64,000 nt of DNA from Pipra filicauda (taxonomy: Eukaryota; Chordata; Aves; Passeriformes; Pipridae), in the NCBI RefSeq assembly GCF_003945595.2, contig NW_024104622.1, forward strand, positions 310,001 to 374,000, given 5' to 3'. A program made the translations under genes and the position numbers. The notes below the pieces were generated by a model that saw only the letters and a list, made by a program, of their open reading frames with translations, searched no databases and had not been told where the DNA came from. Shown piece by piece: positions 36,771 through 47,425 of this stretch (positions are counted from its first letter, which is position 1; each line of letters opens with the position of its first letter).

Positions 36771-37450
36771 TGCTGAATAAAGACATCACCACCTGCAGGA
36801 CCTCAACCATCACGGGAACCCTGAAGCGCCCATCGCTGCCGGATGAGGAGAAACTGAAACTCAACCACCAGAAAGTGTCATCGAACTTCAACAGTCTTCC
36901 AGCCAACGTCTCCAAGATGCACCTCCAGGGCTCACCACACTACCTGGGGGCCATCAACCTGAACGAGTTCAGCAACCACTCCCTCACCCTGAAGAAGGAC
37001 AAGAACCAGCCACCCAAATCCATCTACATCTGCGACGGGGACATCTTCAAGAAGTTGGACTCGGAGCTCTCGCGGGCGCAGGAGCAAACCCTGGACACCA
37101 GCTACGTCATCCTGCCCACCAACACGTCCACCCTGAGGGCCAAACCGCCCAAGGACGAGAGCAAATACAGCATCAACATCGACCAGATGCCTCAGACGCG
37201 GCTCATCCACCTCAGCATGGCCACTGACCCGGGCTTTGTGGTCAAGAGCCCTCCCCGGGAGCCTGTGGCCATGGCGTGCAGCGAGGTCCAGGGTTCCTCC
37301 ATGATCCAGCAGCAGCAGCAGCTGGCTCCACAGAATATCTCCAACGAGTCACAGATTCCCAACAGCCTGTGTGACACGGGTGACTCAGGGAACTCGGGTG
37401 TGGTGTCCAAGAGCGAGACCGTGTCCACCCTCTCCATGAGCTCCTTGGAG
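36771..37450 (+). CDS. ADGRB1: ADGRB1 large tail exon, 680 bp
   Basis: It completes Val and encodes 226 residues of cytoplasmic tail. In order: [20 protein letters not shown], which holds the TITGTL element common to BAI tails; a [10 protein letters not shown] segment; [40 protein letters not shown], likely helical; [36 protein letters not shown]; then a divergent distal part with SPPREP, five glutamines (CAG)5, and [15 protein letters not shown]. The acceptor is gtctccccag and the donor gtgagt. The long proline-rich stretch that human BAI1 has in this distal region, an SH3/WW-type partner site, is not visible here. Reading through the donor gives 57 more codons and is not supported. Confidence 0.96.
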
Positions 37451-37954
37451 GTGAGTGTGGAATTTGCTGGGTTGTTCTCAGCCCGGGATGGTGCCCAGCC
37501 CTCAAAGGCAGGTGTTCCAAGAGAAGCACTTAGGGAAGGTGCAGCCCACCATGCAATGCCAGTATTATATTCCCAGGAGGGATCGCTGGCATGGGATACT
37601 ATTTTGGAATGTAATGTTTGAAATCTGTCACAACTTCCAAAGACAGATTCCATTTATGGATCAACTGCCTTTGGCCCTACGGGTACTGCAGGGTCAAAGA
37701 AAAATGGTAGTTTGTCAAAGACTTCTCATTTTAATGCAAGACATGTCTTGCCTTAACTTTTCTCCTTCCATCCTCTGCCTCTGTTTCCCTTTTTGATGAC
37801 TTCAGTCATGACACAGATGGGAAACTCCTGGTGATCTAGGGGTAAAGTGTCCCTAAGGCACATCCCACAATGCTCTTGGCATCAGGGGGATGTCAGAGGT
37901 TTTGCACAAGTGCATCCCTCTCCTTCTGAGCTTTGATAACTCATTTCTATTTCA

Positions 37955-38079
37955 AGGCCAGGTTGGATGGGGCTTGGAGCAACCTGGTGTAGTGGAAGGT
38001 GTCTCTGCCTCTAGCAGGGGGTTTCTAGATGATCTTTAAGGTCCCTTCCAACCCAAACTATTTGATGATTCTGTGATTC
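37955..38079 (+). mobile_element. CR1 LINE 3' fragment, sense
   Basis: CAAGGCCAGGTTGGATGGGG through gatgatctttaaggtccctt to GATGATTCTGTGATTC. Confidence 0.92.
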
Positions 38080-38368
38080 ATGCTAGGGCTGATATTAGCA
38101 GTTGTCCTCAGACTTTAGATCTTACACTGAGGTCTGTCCTGGGGCATCTGGCCCTGTTCCTGCCTGTTGCCAGAGAGCAGGTCTCAACCACTGCTGTCCA
38201 AACTTCAGTCTCAGCTGGCTGGTACTCGGAAGGTCCAGTAGATCCATTGGCTGATCTGTTCCCTCTCTGCTTCCCATTCTGTGAACAACCTGAAAACTCA
38301 CAACCAGAACAGAGCTCGAATTGGTCAAAATCCCATACCCTCCTCAAGGTACACTGGTTTTGGTAGAG

Positions 38369-38734
38369 GTCCCTCAGAGTGACCTAATTGTGGCCTTCCA
38401 GTACCTGAAGGAAGCCTTGCAAGAAAGATGGACAGGGACTTTTTGCAAGAGCATGTGGTGACAGGACAAAAGGGAGTGGCTTTAGACTAAAGAGAGTAGA
38501 TTTAGATTAGATATTAGGAAGAAATTCTTCCCTCTGAGAGTGGTGAGGCTCTGGAGAAGGTTGTCCAGAGAAGTTGTGGATGTCCCATTCCTGGAATTAT
38601 TTAAGGACAGGTTGGATGAAGCTCTGAGCAACCTGGTCTGGTGGAAGGTGTCCCTGCCCATGCCGGGGGCCTGGAACCGGATGATCTTTGAGGTCCCCTC
38701 CAACCCAAACCATTCTATGATTCTAAGTGGTTGG
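38369..38734 (+). mobile_element. CR1 LINE 3' fragment, sense
   Basis: Starts near ggtccctcagagtgacctaa. It then has the ccttccagtacctgaagg block, GACAGGACAAAAGGGAGTGG, ttagattagatattaggaag, the ORF2-tail region and an attctatgattcta end. It is 5'-truncated. Confidence 0.92.
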
Positions 38735-38868
38735 CACTTTCCATCATGAAGTGCCAGAGAAACGTGTAGGAAGAGGAAAAAGGAGAAGGACTGTCCCTGT
38801 TTTATCTACTCTGATTGTATCAACCCCTCACTAACCTTCACCCTTCTCTTTCTCTCTCAAACACCCAG

Positions 38869-38904
38869 CGGAGGAAATCTCGGTATGCAGAGCTAGATTT
38901 TGAG
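38869..38904 (+). CDS. ADGRB1: ADGRB1 36-bp micro-exon: RRKSRYAELDFE
   Basis: The phase 0-0 exon of twelve codons joins SSLE to KIMHTRKRH, giving SSLERRKSRYAELDFE, a BAI-family signature block with a basic RRKS site. The acceptor is acacccag and the donor gtgagt. Skipping would keep the frame, but the block is conserved in all three paralogues and I treat it as constitutive. Confidence 0.96.
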
Positions 38905-40547
38905 GTGAGTACATCCCTTTTGGAATGTTCTTTTTGAGGGATAGGATGAGAAAAAGAAACAGTGCTTTCTTTTCTTTCTCTAGCCTTCTTTCCTGCTTTT
39001 GCCAAAGAGCTTCTTCAAGGGTTTAAAACTGGTGGGTTGGAGGAGTTGTGCTGGGGTAACAAGGCTTAGCCTGTGCAGCTAAAAAAACAGGGGATTTATT
39101 GTTAATGACCTTCATAGAATGAGCCTGGGTGGAAAAACTACTGTAGGTAAGGAGATGTCTGTCCTCACACCTGAGGCACAGAGTGGATTGTTTTGAAAAG
39201 CCAACCCTTCACAAAGGGTCTGTGGGGCTGATGAGCGTTAGTGCAGCGATCCTCAGTCCGTCCTTCCCAGAAGGGTTGTCCTTTCCTTCTCTGTCCTTGT
39301 CCAGTTCTGGAGAGGTCTCATCTGGAGTGCTGTGTCCGATTCTGGGCTCCTCAGGGCAAGAGAGACATGGAGCTCCTGGAGAGGGTCCAGTGGAGGGGGA
39401 CAAAGATGATTGAGGGATTATCTGATGAGGAAAGGCTGAGGGAGCTGGGCCTGACTGAGAGGGGACCTCCCCCATGTCTGTCCATGTGTGCAGGGAGGGG
39501 GCAGAGGATGGACCAGGCTCTGCTCGGGGGGGCTCAGCAATGGCACAAGAGGGAATGGGCAGGAACTGATGCCCAGGAAGTTCCACCTGAACATGAGGAA
39601 GAACTTCTTTGCTGGGCAGTGACCCAGCGCTGGAACAGGTTGCCCAGAGACAGTGTGGAGTCTCCCTCACTGGGGATATTCCAGACCCCTCTGGACACAA
39701 TCCTATGCCCTGTGCTCTGGGATGACCCTGCTGGAGCAGGGAGATTGGACCAGATGACCTACTGTGGTCCCTTCCAACCTGACCCAGCCTGACCCCATGA
39801 TTCCCCTCACAGCTGCCACTTCTTCCAAAGCAGAGTCACATTAAGGGCCCAAGAGCTGGAATCCCTTAATGCTGGAATCACTTCAGAGCTCCAGGCTGGG
39901 AATTTTGTCTGAAATTGAGGCACCATGGCACATGAAAGCTGCCACCTTCTCCACTCGTCTAGCCCTTGGCAGAGCACAAGGACAAGCACATATGGAAATC
40001 CATATTCAGTGTGCTCTCACATGCCAAGGGAAGTTCTTACAGGAATCAGTCCTGCACCCCCTTCTGGGCAGTGGAAGGTAGAAGTGAAATGCAGATGGGT
40101 CAAATTAAAAAAAAAAAAAAAAGAAATTATGGAACAGTTTCTGGTGGAATTTCCCCAAATTCTACATGTTTGTGTATTTACTGGTGACTTACTGAGAACA
40201 GGGTTTTCATGGGGTCAAGTATCAGTTAAAGAAGGTCAGCAAAGCTTCCTAGGTCTGTCTAGTAGAACATTACCAGTCAAGCACAAACTGTGCAGCATAA
40301 AAAGTTGGTTCTTGCAGGTTTAGGGTAATGGTACAGTCAAAAATTAATAATTCTTACTCTCTTCCACCATCTCACCTTGAAAATAAAGGCAGTGCTACTG
40401 TGGGTCCTCAGGAAATGTTGAAGATATTTAGTGCACAGCAGATTTCACCTGCAGGGAGACAGATCTTGGATTTTGTAACTCTGGGGGGAGGAAATGCTCC
40501 TTCTGAATTTGGTTTTGCTGACCTGTGGCCTTTTGTGTTTGCTCCAG
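38905..40547 (+). other. ADGRB1: ADGRB1 intron, 1.6 kb
   Basis: Carries one CR1 fragment with a recognisable ORF2 remnant (39305-39802) and a 16-A run near 40109. The acceptor is tgtgtttgctccag. Confidence 0.85.
39305..39802 (+). mobile_element. CR1 LINE fragment with ORF2 C-terminal remnant, sense
   Basis: The translation retains LECCVRFWAPQGKRDMELLE, then SDEERLRELGLTERG, and later QRWNRLPRDSVESPSLG. These are the end of CR1 ORF2. The following DNA ends with gaccagatgacctactgtgg and ccttccaacctgacccagcc. It represents a different CR1 subfamily from most copies here and is truncated and frameshifted. Confidence 0.9.
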
Positions 40548-40652
40548 AAAATCATGCACACGAGGAAACGTCACCAAGACATGTTCCAAGACCTGAACAG
40601 AAAACTCCAGCACGCAGAGAAGGACAAGGAGTCTCCAACAACGGACAGCAAG
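40548..40652 (+). CDS. ADGRB1: ADGRB1 exon with RKR motif (ELMO-binding segment)
   Basis: The 105-bp, phase 0-0 exon encodes 35 residues: [20 protein letters not shown], then [15 protein letters not shown]. In human BAI1 the RKR triplet of this amphipathic helical segment is required for binding ELMO and so for DOCK180/Rac activation in engulfment; here RKR is intact. The acceptor is gctccag and the donor gtcagt. The donor is weaker than consensus, and the next intron holds a cassette exon at 43299. Confidence 0.97.
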
Positions 40653-41224
40653 GTCAGTCAGACACTTCCAGAGCCATCATCTCCAACAGGAGCATGGGAA
40701 GCAGCAGGAAAGTTTAGGAGCACTCGCTGAACACTTTCCCTTGGTTTTCTGTCCATGGGTGTTGTAACAAACACGTGCACCACAAAGGACAGGGAGGCTC
40801 ACAGAGGTGCCACCAGCTCGTCTCCTGGTCAGCAGCCCAGAAGGAGGATGTCTGTCCTCGTGTCTGTCCATGGTGTTGTCTGCTTTGTGTTTGTGTCTGT
40901 TCTTTGCATTCCCTTTCAGGCCATCTCTGTGCCCTGTACATCCACTCATAGCTGGCAACTGGAAATTGGATGAAATCCAGGTGGAAAGGGGAGAGGGCAG
41001 GAGGAGGGGACAGCAGGAACCATCTACCCGATGTTATGGGGCCAAGTCAGAGGCCAAGGTGGCAGGGATGGGCTGTTTAGGAAGGCCACAGCAATGAGAT
41101 TGAAGCTGTGGGGTTGACAGCACATCTTGAGGACTGAACCCTGATTAAATGTGGGTTATTGGTGGCAGCTGATCACCACATCCATGTGATATGGGAATAT
41201 AGAAATGGGCCAGTCCAGATGAGG

Positions 41225-41650
41225 ACAGGAAGATGCTCCGAGGACTGGAGCACCTCTCCTGGAAGGAAAGGCTGAGAAAGTTAGGATTGTTCAGCCTGGA
41301 GAAGAGAAGGCTCTGAGTTGACCTTGTTGTGGCCTTTCAGTACCTAAAAGAGCTGGAGAGGGACTTTGGGCAAGGGCCTGGAGTGACAGGACTGTGATGG
41401 TCAACAAAGGGGAAGGGCTTTAACCTGCAAGAGTGAAGGTTTAGATGGGATATTAGGGAGAAACTTCTCCCTGTGAGGGTGGCACAGGTTGCCCGGAGAA
41501 GCTGTGGCTGCCTGAAAGTGTTCAAGGCCAGATTGGACAGGGCTTGGAGCAACCTGGGCTAGTGGAAGGTGTCCCTGCCCATGGCAGGGGGCTGGAATTG
41601 GATGAGCTTTGTGGTCACCTCCAACACAAACCATTCTAGGATTCCATAAT
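41225..41650 (+). mobile_element. CR1 LINE 3' fragment, sense
   Basis: Starts around aggaagatgctccgaggact, then gttcagcctggagaagagaa, cctttcagtacctaaaagag, the ORF2-tail block and catggcagggggctggaatt. It ends in ATTCTAGGATTC. Confidence 0.92.
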
Positions 41651-42026
41651 ATACACGGTTTTCCTCAACAAGAGCAAACTTCTAAGGAAAAGGAGACTTT
41701 AAGGAAGGCAGTTTGAGAGAAGCAGCTTTTCAGAGGGGCAGAGATGTGGGACTAGAACCAGATGTCAGGAGCCTGTGTACTAAGTGATGTAGATGATACA
41801 AATAAAGGAGGGCAGGCTGGTGGCAGCTTCCACATGTCTCAGCCAGCTGGGCAAGGACTGAAAGGATGCAGGGAAGTCTGTTGGCTCCAGCTGAAGGGAA
41901 AAACAGGTGTCAGAGCCAGATTGGCAGTACAAATTAAATTTGGGGGTTGCTTGCACTCAGAAGAGGGGCAAGGTGATCTAATTATAACATTCTTGGTCAT
42001 TTATAATCAAAGTCCCTCATGACAAG

Positions 42027-42466
42027 AAAGACATTGAGGGGCTGGAGAGGGAAAGGGGCTGGAGCATAATTCTGATGAGGAGCAGCTGAGGGAGCTGGGG
42101 GGGCTCAGCCTGGAGAAAAGGAGGCTCAGAGAGGAATTTTTTGCTCTCTACAACTCCCTGAAAGGGGTTTGTAGCCAGGTGGGGGTCGGTCTCTTATCCC
42201 AGCTAACAAGTGACAGGATGAGAGGAAGCAGCTCCAGTTACACCAAGGAAGGTTTAGCTTGGATATTAGGAAAAATTTCTTCACTGAAAGGGTTGTCAAG
42301 CATTGGAAGAGGCTGCTGAGGGAAGTGGTGGAATTACCATCCCTGGAAATGTTAAAAAAAGCATATGGATGTGTTGCTTAGGGACAGGGTTTAGTGGTGG
42401 CCTTGGCACCACTAATGGTTGGACTTGATGATCTTAGACCAACCTTAAGGATTCCATGATTTTAAG
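42027..42466 (+). mobile_element. CR1 LINE 3' fragment, older subfamily, sense
   Basis: AGGAGCAGCTGAGGGAGCTG, caactccctgaaaggggttt, ttggatattaggaaaaattt, cttcactgaaagggttgtca, and the terminus ggacttgatgatcttaga with degraded octamers. It lies about 830 bp upstream of the tail cassette exon. Confidence 0.93.
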
Positions 42467-43298
42467 TCAGATCCAGGATGCAGCATGACCAAGGTGGGGC
42501 TGATTTTGATGGGACTCCCTTAGAGGCAAGACCAGAGCTGAGAGGGTGATGGAATGAGAGGTTTAGTTTGGTTTTTGGGGGAAGCAGAGCCCTGCAGAGC
42601 CTTTGTTATCTCCCAGCATTACTGTGCTGAGCTGCAGAGGTGTGATCCCAGCAAATCTCACTTATATTGCCCATGGCAAGGTGTCATTATGGGCAGCAGG
42701 ATGAGAGGAATAGTGGATCTAGCAGGCAGGTCCAGATCAAAGGAGCCTGTGGTGGCCCAGAATCCCAACGTTTCACTGAGCATCATCTCTCTGCTTTATT
42801 TTTTCTGTTATTTAGGATCGATGCAGCTATAAACCCAAAAATGCTTAAACACCACATACAAGCTAATCCATGGGATGTTTGCAGCAGGGTTTTATAGATT
42901 GAGGTGTCTTTAGCATTTCAGAGATGTATCTGTGTAGAATTAAAGTTGCCACTGTCAGCATCAAAGGGCTCTGAGCTGCTGAGGGGAGCTCTAAAGGTGA
43001 CCTTTGCATATTGACTGAGTCTTATTCAAGTTGGGATTTTCCCTGGGATCTAACCCAGGAGGCGGAGCTTGTGAAGATCAGTATTGGCAAGTCAGGAGCG
43101 GGTATTGGTTTAAAAACCTCCAAAGCAGCACAAAGCAAAATAAATAGCTTTTTTTTCACCCCTTTTTCTACCATTTGCTGCTGAGGAACCTGCTGGAACC
43201 TCCTGCCCCATCTTCAGCTTGCCCTGAGGAGGCAAACTGCAGATACCAGGGATTAAAGTAACAACAAAAGAACGTTTTTCTCTTTTATGTATGTTTAG

Positions 43299-43352
43299 GT
43301 TATAAAACGCTGGAGTGTTTCTTCTGGTGGCAGTGATAAAACAAACGTTAGC
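43299..43352 (+). CDS. ADGRB1: Probable alternative cassette exon of ADGRB1, inserts 18 residues in the tail
   Basis: The 54-bp open segment reads VIKRWSVSSGGSDKTNVS, phase 0-0. The acceptor is tcttttatgtatgtttag and the donor gtaagt is strong. The flanking exons end and start at phase 0 (...TTDSK | QEKQQTP...), so inclusion is seamless. I recall the ADGRB2 (BAI2) tail carrying KRWSVSSGG at the equivalent place, after its HTRKRH segment and before its final QTEV portion. The same motif in the orthologous position, between intact splice sites, argues for a real exon. KRWS is a basophilic-kinase-type site (R-x-S with a preceding Lys). It has no Met and is too short to be seen by ordinary ORF calling. 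Function is inferred: modulating the neighbouring ELMO-binding helix or the PDZ tail. Confidence 0.85.
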
Positions 43353-44275
43353 GTAAGTCTGGCTTTCACTTTGCATCAAAGAGCATTCCAGACCTATCCC
43401 AACCCCTTCCATAACGTGAATCCAAACTCATTCCTTCACCAACAGGAAATTCCTTGCCTTGTGGGCATGAACAAGGCCGTAAGGATCCTGGGATACCCTT
43501 GAACTCTTCCTCACCATGGAGCAGGAGGGATATTTTATGGGTCTAGTCCGTCTGCCTGCGTTGCTGTTATCTTTGATTTCTCTTTCAAATAAGCAACCAC
43601 AAAGTCAAGCTCCCAAGTCTCTCCCCAGCCCTGGCAGTTTCCCAGCCTCTCCTGGCAGCATGTCCCGTTGTCCTCAGTCCTTTCCAAGTTATGATGCTTT
43701 TCCTAATCTTCTCACTCTTCCTCTCTCCTCCTTCAACCCCAAGGTCAGGAAGGTGCTGCTGAGACTTGAACTAAATAAACTGTTGTCTCCACAACACAGA
43801 CATCCTTTGGGAATTCCTAGGAATGATGCTGACCATTTTTAGGGATTTGGTTTGGATATAAATGCCAGTCCTCTGTACTCCACTGCACTGACCAAACCTG
43901 ATTATCCTGTCACAGTAAATACGTAGTTCATATCAAATGAACTACAAAATTATCGGATTTTAAGGAAACACCAGCAGATTAATAGGATGAATAAACAGCT
44001 TTTCTGTCTCTTTAGGAAAAGGGGTTGAAAATTCAACCATCACATGTGTTTACCACTGAGAATTTCTCCAGATTCATTGGTAAAACATCAGTTTTAAAGG
44101 GTCTTCAGCAAAGAGAAGGCTTGTCCCAGCACATGTATTCCTACTCTCCAAGTTTCCTGACACATGGAAACTTTGGATAAGTGTTACCTCTGTGTACACT
44201 TGAAAGATGAAGAGGAATGTCCTTTGCTCACTGTCCCAGAGTTGTTCCTGCAGAGCTGGAAACATAATCAGGGAC

Positions 44276-44583
44276 TCAGAGAATCATTAAGGTTGAAAAA
44301 GACCTCTCAGATCAACCATTAACCCCCACTGAACCACATCTTCAAGTGCCACATCTTTTTAACCCCTCCAGGGATGGGGACTCCACCACTGCCCTGGGCA
44401 GCTGGGCCAGGGCTGGACAACCCTTTCAGTGAAGAAATTTTCCCAAATATCCAATTTAAACCTCAACCTGGCCCAGTCTAAAGACATTTTCTCTTGTTCT
44501 GTCACTCGTTACTTGGCAAAAGAGACTGATCCCCACCTGGCTACAACCTCCTCTCAGGGAGTTATAGAGAGTGAGAAGGTGGA
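44276..44583 (-). mobile_element. CR1 LINE 3' fragment, older subfamily, antisense
   Basis: gagaatcattaaggttgaaa, agacctctcagatcaaccat, ctccagggatggggactcca, ccctttcagtgaagaaattt and cctggctacaacctcctctc. This is the complement of the same CR1 type as at 42027. It starts about 920 bp downstream of the tail cassette exon. Confidence 0.92.
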
Positions 44584-44865
44584 GACAGGTTTGGAGATGG
44601 ATTCTGCTTTCCCATCACCCCATGGCCAAGGGGTCCTAATCCACATCCCATTGAAATTGAGGTGTCCTTTCTTAGGCAATAAACCATGTTTTTTCAGTTT
44701 ATTACATGAAATCTATTCCATGTGACATCTAGTTTTTAAAATCTCTACCTCAACTATAAAATGCTCCAATTGGAAGCACCCTCAGCTATTCCTGATGAAA
44801 ATCACGTAGACCAAAGCATACAGGATCCCACATCCACCTGCAGAGTGCAGGAGTCTCACTCATAA

Positions 44866-45110
44866 CGGCTTTAAGCTGAAAAAATGTGATTTAGTTTGGA
44901 TGTAAGGAAGAAATCCTTCCCTGGGAGGGTGGGGAGGCCCTGGCACAGGTTGCCCAGGGAAGCTGTGGCTGCCCCATCCCTGGAGGTGTCCAAGGCCAAG
45001 TTGGGTGGAGTTTGGAGCAACCTGGGCTAGTGGAAGGTGTCCCTGCCCGTGGCAAGGGGCTGGAACTAAATGGTCTTTAAAGTCCCTTCCAACCCAAACC
45101 ATTCTGTGAT
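44866..45110 (+). mobile_element. CR1 LINE 3' fragment, sense
   Basis: gatttagtttggatgtaagg, ggcacaggttgcccagggaa, ccatccctggaggtgtccaa and cccttccaacccaaacca, then ATTCTGTGATT. Confidence 0.92.
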
Positions 45111-45245
45111 TTGTGGCTTTATGGACTAATCAGGGATGTGGACACTGTTACCCAAAGCTCATTTTTCAGTGCTGGAGTTAAGATATGAGCAGCAAGATCT
45201 GATGGCCGCAAGTTGAAAAATCAATTTTTTAATGCATCTAATAGA

Positions 45246-45302
45246 TCTCTGTATGACCTTCCCATGACCCTTCCAACTCAGGATATTCTAGGATTCTGTG
45301 GT
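45246..45302 (+). mobile_element. CR1 LINE terminal fragment, sense (short)
   Basis: CCCTTCCAACTCAGGATATT followed by CTAGGATTCTGTGG is the last ~50 bp of a CR1 element. Confidence 0.65.
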
Positions 45303-46711
45303 AAATTTTGTCTCCCTTGCAGTCTTGAACTTCACATAAAGCAAAGAAGGTGGAGATGATTTTTTCCTTACTCAAAAGGAAGTTACAGCGTTGTAGGCAG
45401 GACTTCTTTGCTCCTGTTATGCTGGAATTTGGGACAGATTATCTCTGTCCACCTGAAGAGATGTGAAATCTAAAAATAGCATCTCAGGAGCAGGTTTGCT
45501 TTGCTCACCCTCCTCCCAGAGGGCTCACAGCCAACCTGTCTGTGGATGTTTCACACTGTTGCCCTTCCATTTTATCCCAGACCAAACTGGGAGCTGGTGC
45601 AGACCCTGAGCAGAAAACTGAATGAGCTTTGTGTGTTAAATATTTATCCTCTGGGCAGCTTATTTGCAGCCAGGAGGCTTGAAAGGAACCAAAAGGCTTG
45701 GAGACAACCACAGCAGGATTTGCATCAAAATACCCCCCCATCCACCCCAGGCATCCAGAGGAAGATTTAAAGCTCTCCTGATGCCTGGGATCCACCAGAC
45801 CCTCCTTTTGAAGGTTGCAATGAGCAGTGAGCGGCTTCCACCTGGACCATAAATATCTCTCTGTAGTTTTAAGGCATATTCTGCTGCCCAAATGGATGGA
45901 TATTGGAATGTGAGGTTGGTACTGACTCACACAGCAGATTTCTTCCTTCCTAATCACTCCCATCACTTTGAGTCGTTCTTTACCTCCCATATTGCTATCA
46001 GAAAAAAAAAAATCCCGTTGTTGGAAACCTCTCTTCAAGTTTGTTTCTGTGTTTAAAAGCCTGACCTTTGCCTGGCAGACTGCAGGCTCCAACATGCAGT
46101 TTCTTTCCCTGTTTCCTCCTAAATACACACAGTTTCCAGGGTTTAAATTCTGGGAGCTCTTCACATTAAAGCAGAGTAGTGGCTGTTTTCAAGCTGCTTT
46201 GTACTGCACAGGAAATATTTGGCTGTGCAGAGCTGTGTTCTCAGGCTAAAGCATCTCCAACCCTGCTACTCCCTGGGACTTAATTGCTAAAGAAATTCCA
46301 GTGCTTGGGCTGGACATCCAAAGGGGTTCACATGCTCTGCAACAGCTTGGTGTGAAAGTGGAGCCTTTGCAGGCTTTAAAAAAAGCCACGGTTTTGCTTC
46401 TGCTACAATTTGAAAGGAATGAAAGTGACACTTCTGCCTTCCCCCTCTGCTGGAGTCCTTTGATCCAGCTCTATTAGGGAAGTTTGAATCACATACATAT
46501 TCCTCTTTTCCTGCCATCATCTGGCTTTGCATTCATTTTAAACGTCTTTGCTGGTGCTGAGGTCAGAGCAGAGCTCCCAAATTCCTCTGATTTACTCCTT
46601 CTTGCTTATTAGCAACTTGCTGTGTCCTGCTCCCTGCAGCTGGAATGGCTTTTGCTTTGGCTGGAGCCTTGTCCTGGAGCTCACAGACAGGATCAGGGCT
46701 CAGTTTGTAAT

Positions 46712-46870
46712 TCATGGAATCACGGAATGGTTTGGGTTGGACTGGATTTTAAAGAACATTTTGTTCCAACCGCCTGCCATGGGCAGGGACACCTTCCACT
46801 ATCCCAGGTTGCTCCAAGCCCTATCCAGCCTGGCCTTGGACACTTCCAAGAGATGGATTCACAACTCCTG
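46712..46870 (-). mobile_element. CR1 LINE 3' fragment, antisense
   Basis: catggaatcacggaatggtt, tgccatgggcagggacacct, ggttgctccaagccctatcc and ggccttggacacttccaaga, the complement of a CR1 3' end. Confidence 0.92.
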
Positions 46871-47149
46871 TGGGCAAAAAACAACTCTCAAATCCAACCC
46901 CATCTCTCTGTTGGTCCTGGAAAAAAAAAAAAAGCAATTGCTTCAAAATCCAGCCTAAAGAGATACAAAGGGGGTTTTTGCCTTCCTGTGAGTTTTTCCT
47001 ATTTCCTTCTAGGCAGTGTTTCTGTCTTGATTCCTCACTTTCTCTTCTCACATAGAGATTTTTCTCAGCTTTCCTCTTTGGACACCTGGAGATGTTCCCA
47101 TTCCACCAGCACTTGCTTTGACATCTGACAGAGGGGTGAGAAAAAAGGG

Positions 47150-47425
47150 ATCATGGAGTGACAGGACAAGGGGGAATGGCTTTAAACTGACAGAGGACAG
47201 GGTTAGATGAGATATTAGGAACAAATTCTTTCTGTGAGGGTGGTGAGGCCCTGGCACAGGTTGCCCAGAGAAGCTGTGGCTGCCCCATCCCTGGAAGTGT
47301 CCAAGGCCAGGTTGGATGGGGCTTGGAGCAACCTGGGCTAGTGGAAGGTGTCCCTGCCCATGGCAGGGGGTTGGAATGAGGTCTTTAAGGTCCCTTCCCA
47401 CCCAAACCATTCTGTGATTCTGTGA
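47150..47425 (+). mobile_element. CR1 LINE 3' fragment, sense
   Basis: GTGACAGGACAAGGGGGAAT, agatgagatattaggaacaa, the ORF2-tail block, catggcagggggttggaatg, and ATTCTGTGATTCTGTGA. Confidence 0.93.

Larger units (their letters stand above)
37451..38868 (+). other. ADGRB1: ADGRB1 intron, 1.4 kb
   Basis: Contains two sense CR1 fragments (37955-38079 and 38369-38734). The acceptor for the next exon is tctctctcaaacacccag. Confidence 0.85.

Noticed and set aside
37451..37621. Extension of the large tail exon by read-through (57 codons)
   Set aside because: The consensus donor GTGAGT follows SSLE exactly where the BAI1 family joins RRKSRYAELDFE.
39241..39792. 183-codon open frame with a protein-like sequence
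   Set aside because: It is the C-terminal remnant of CR1 ORF2 (LECCVRFWAPQ, EERLRELGL), not a host gene.
43516..43842. Possible coding exon rich in S and P (PKSLPSPGSFPASPGS)
   Set aside because: No matching phase with flanking exons and no family resemblance; probably chance.
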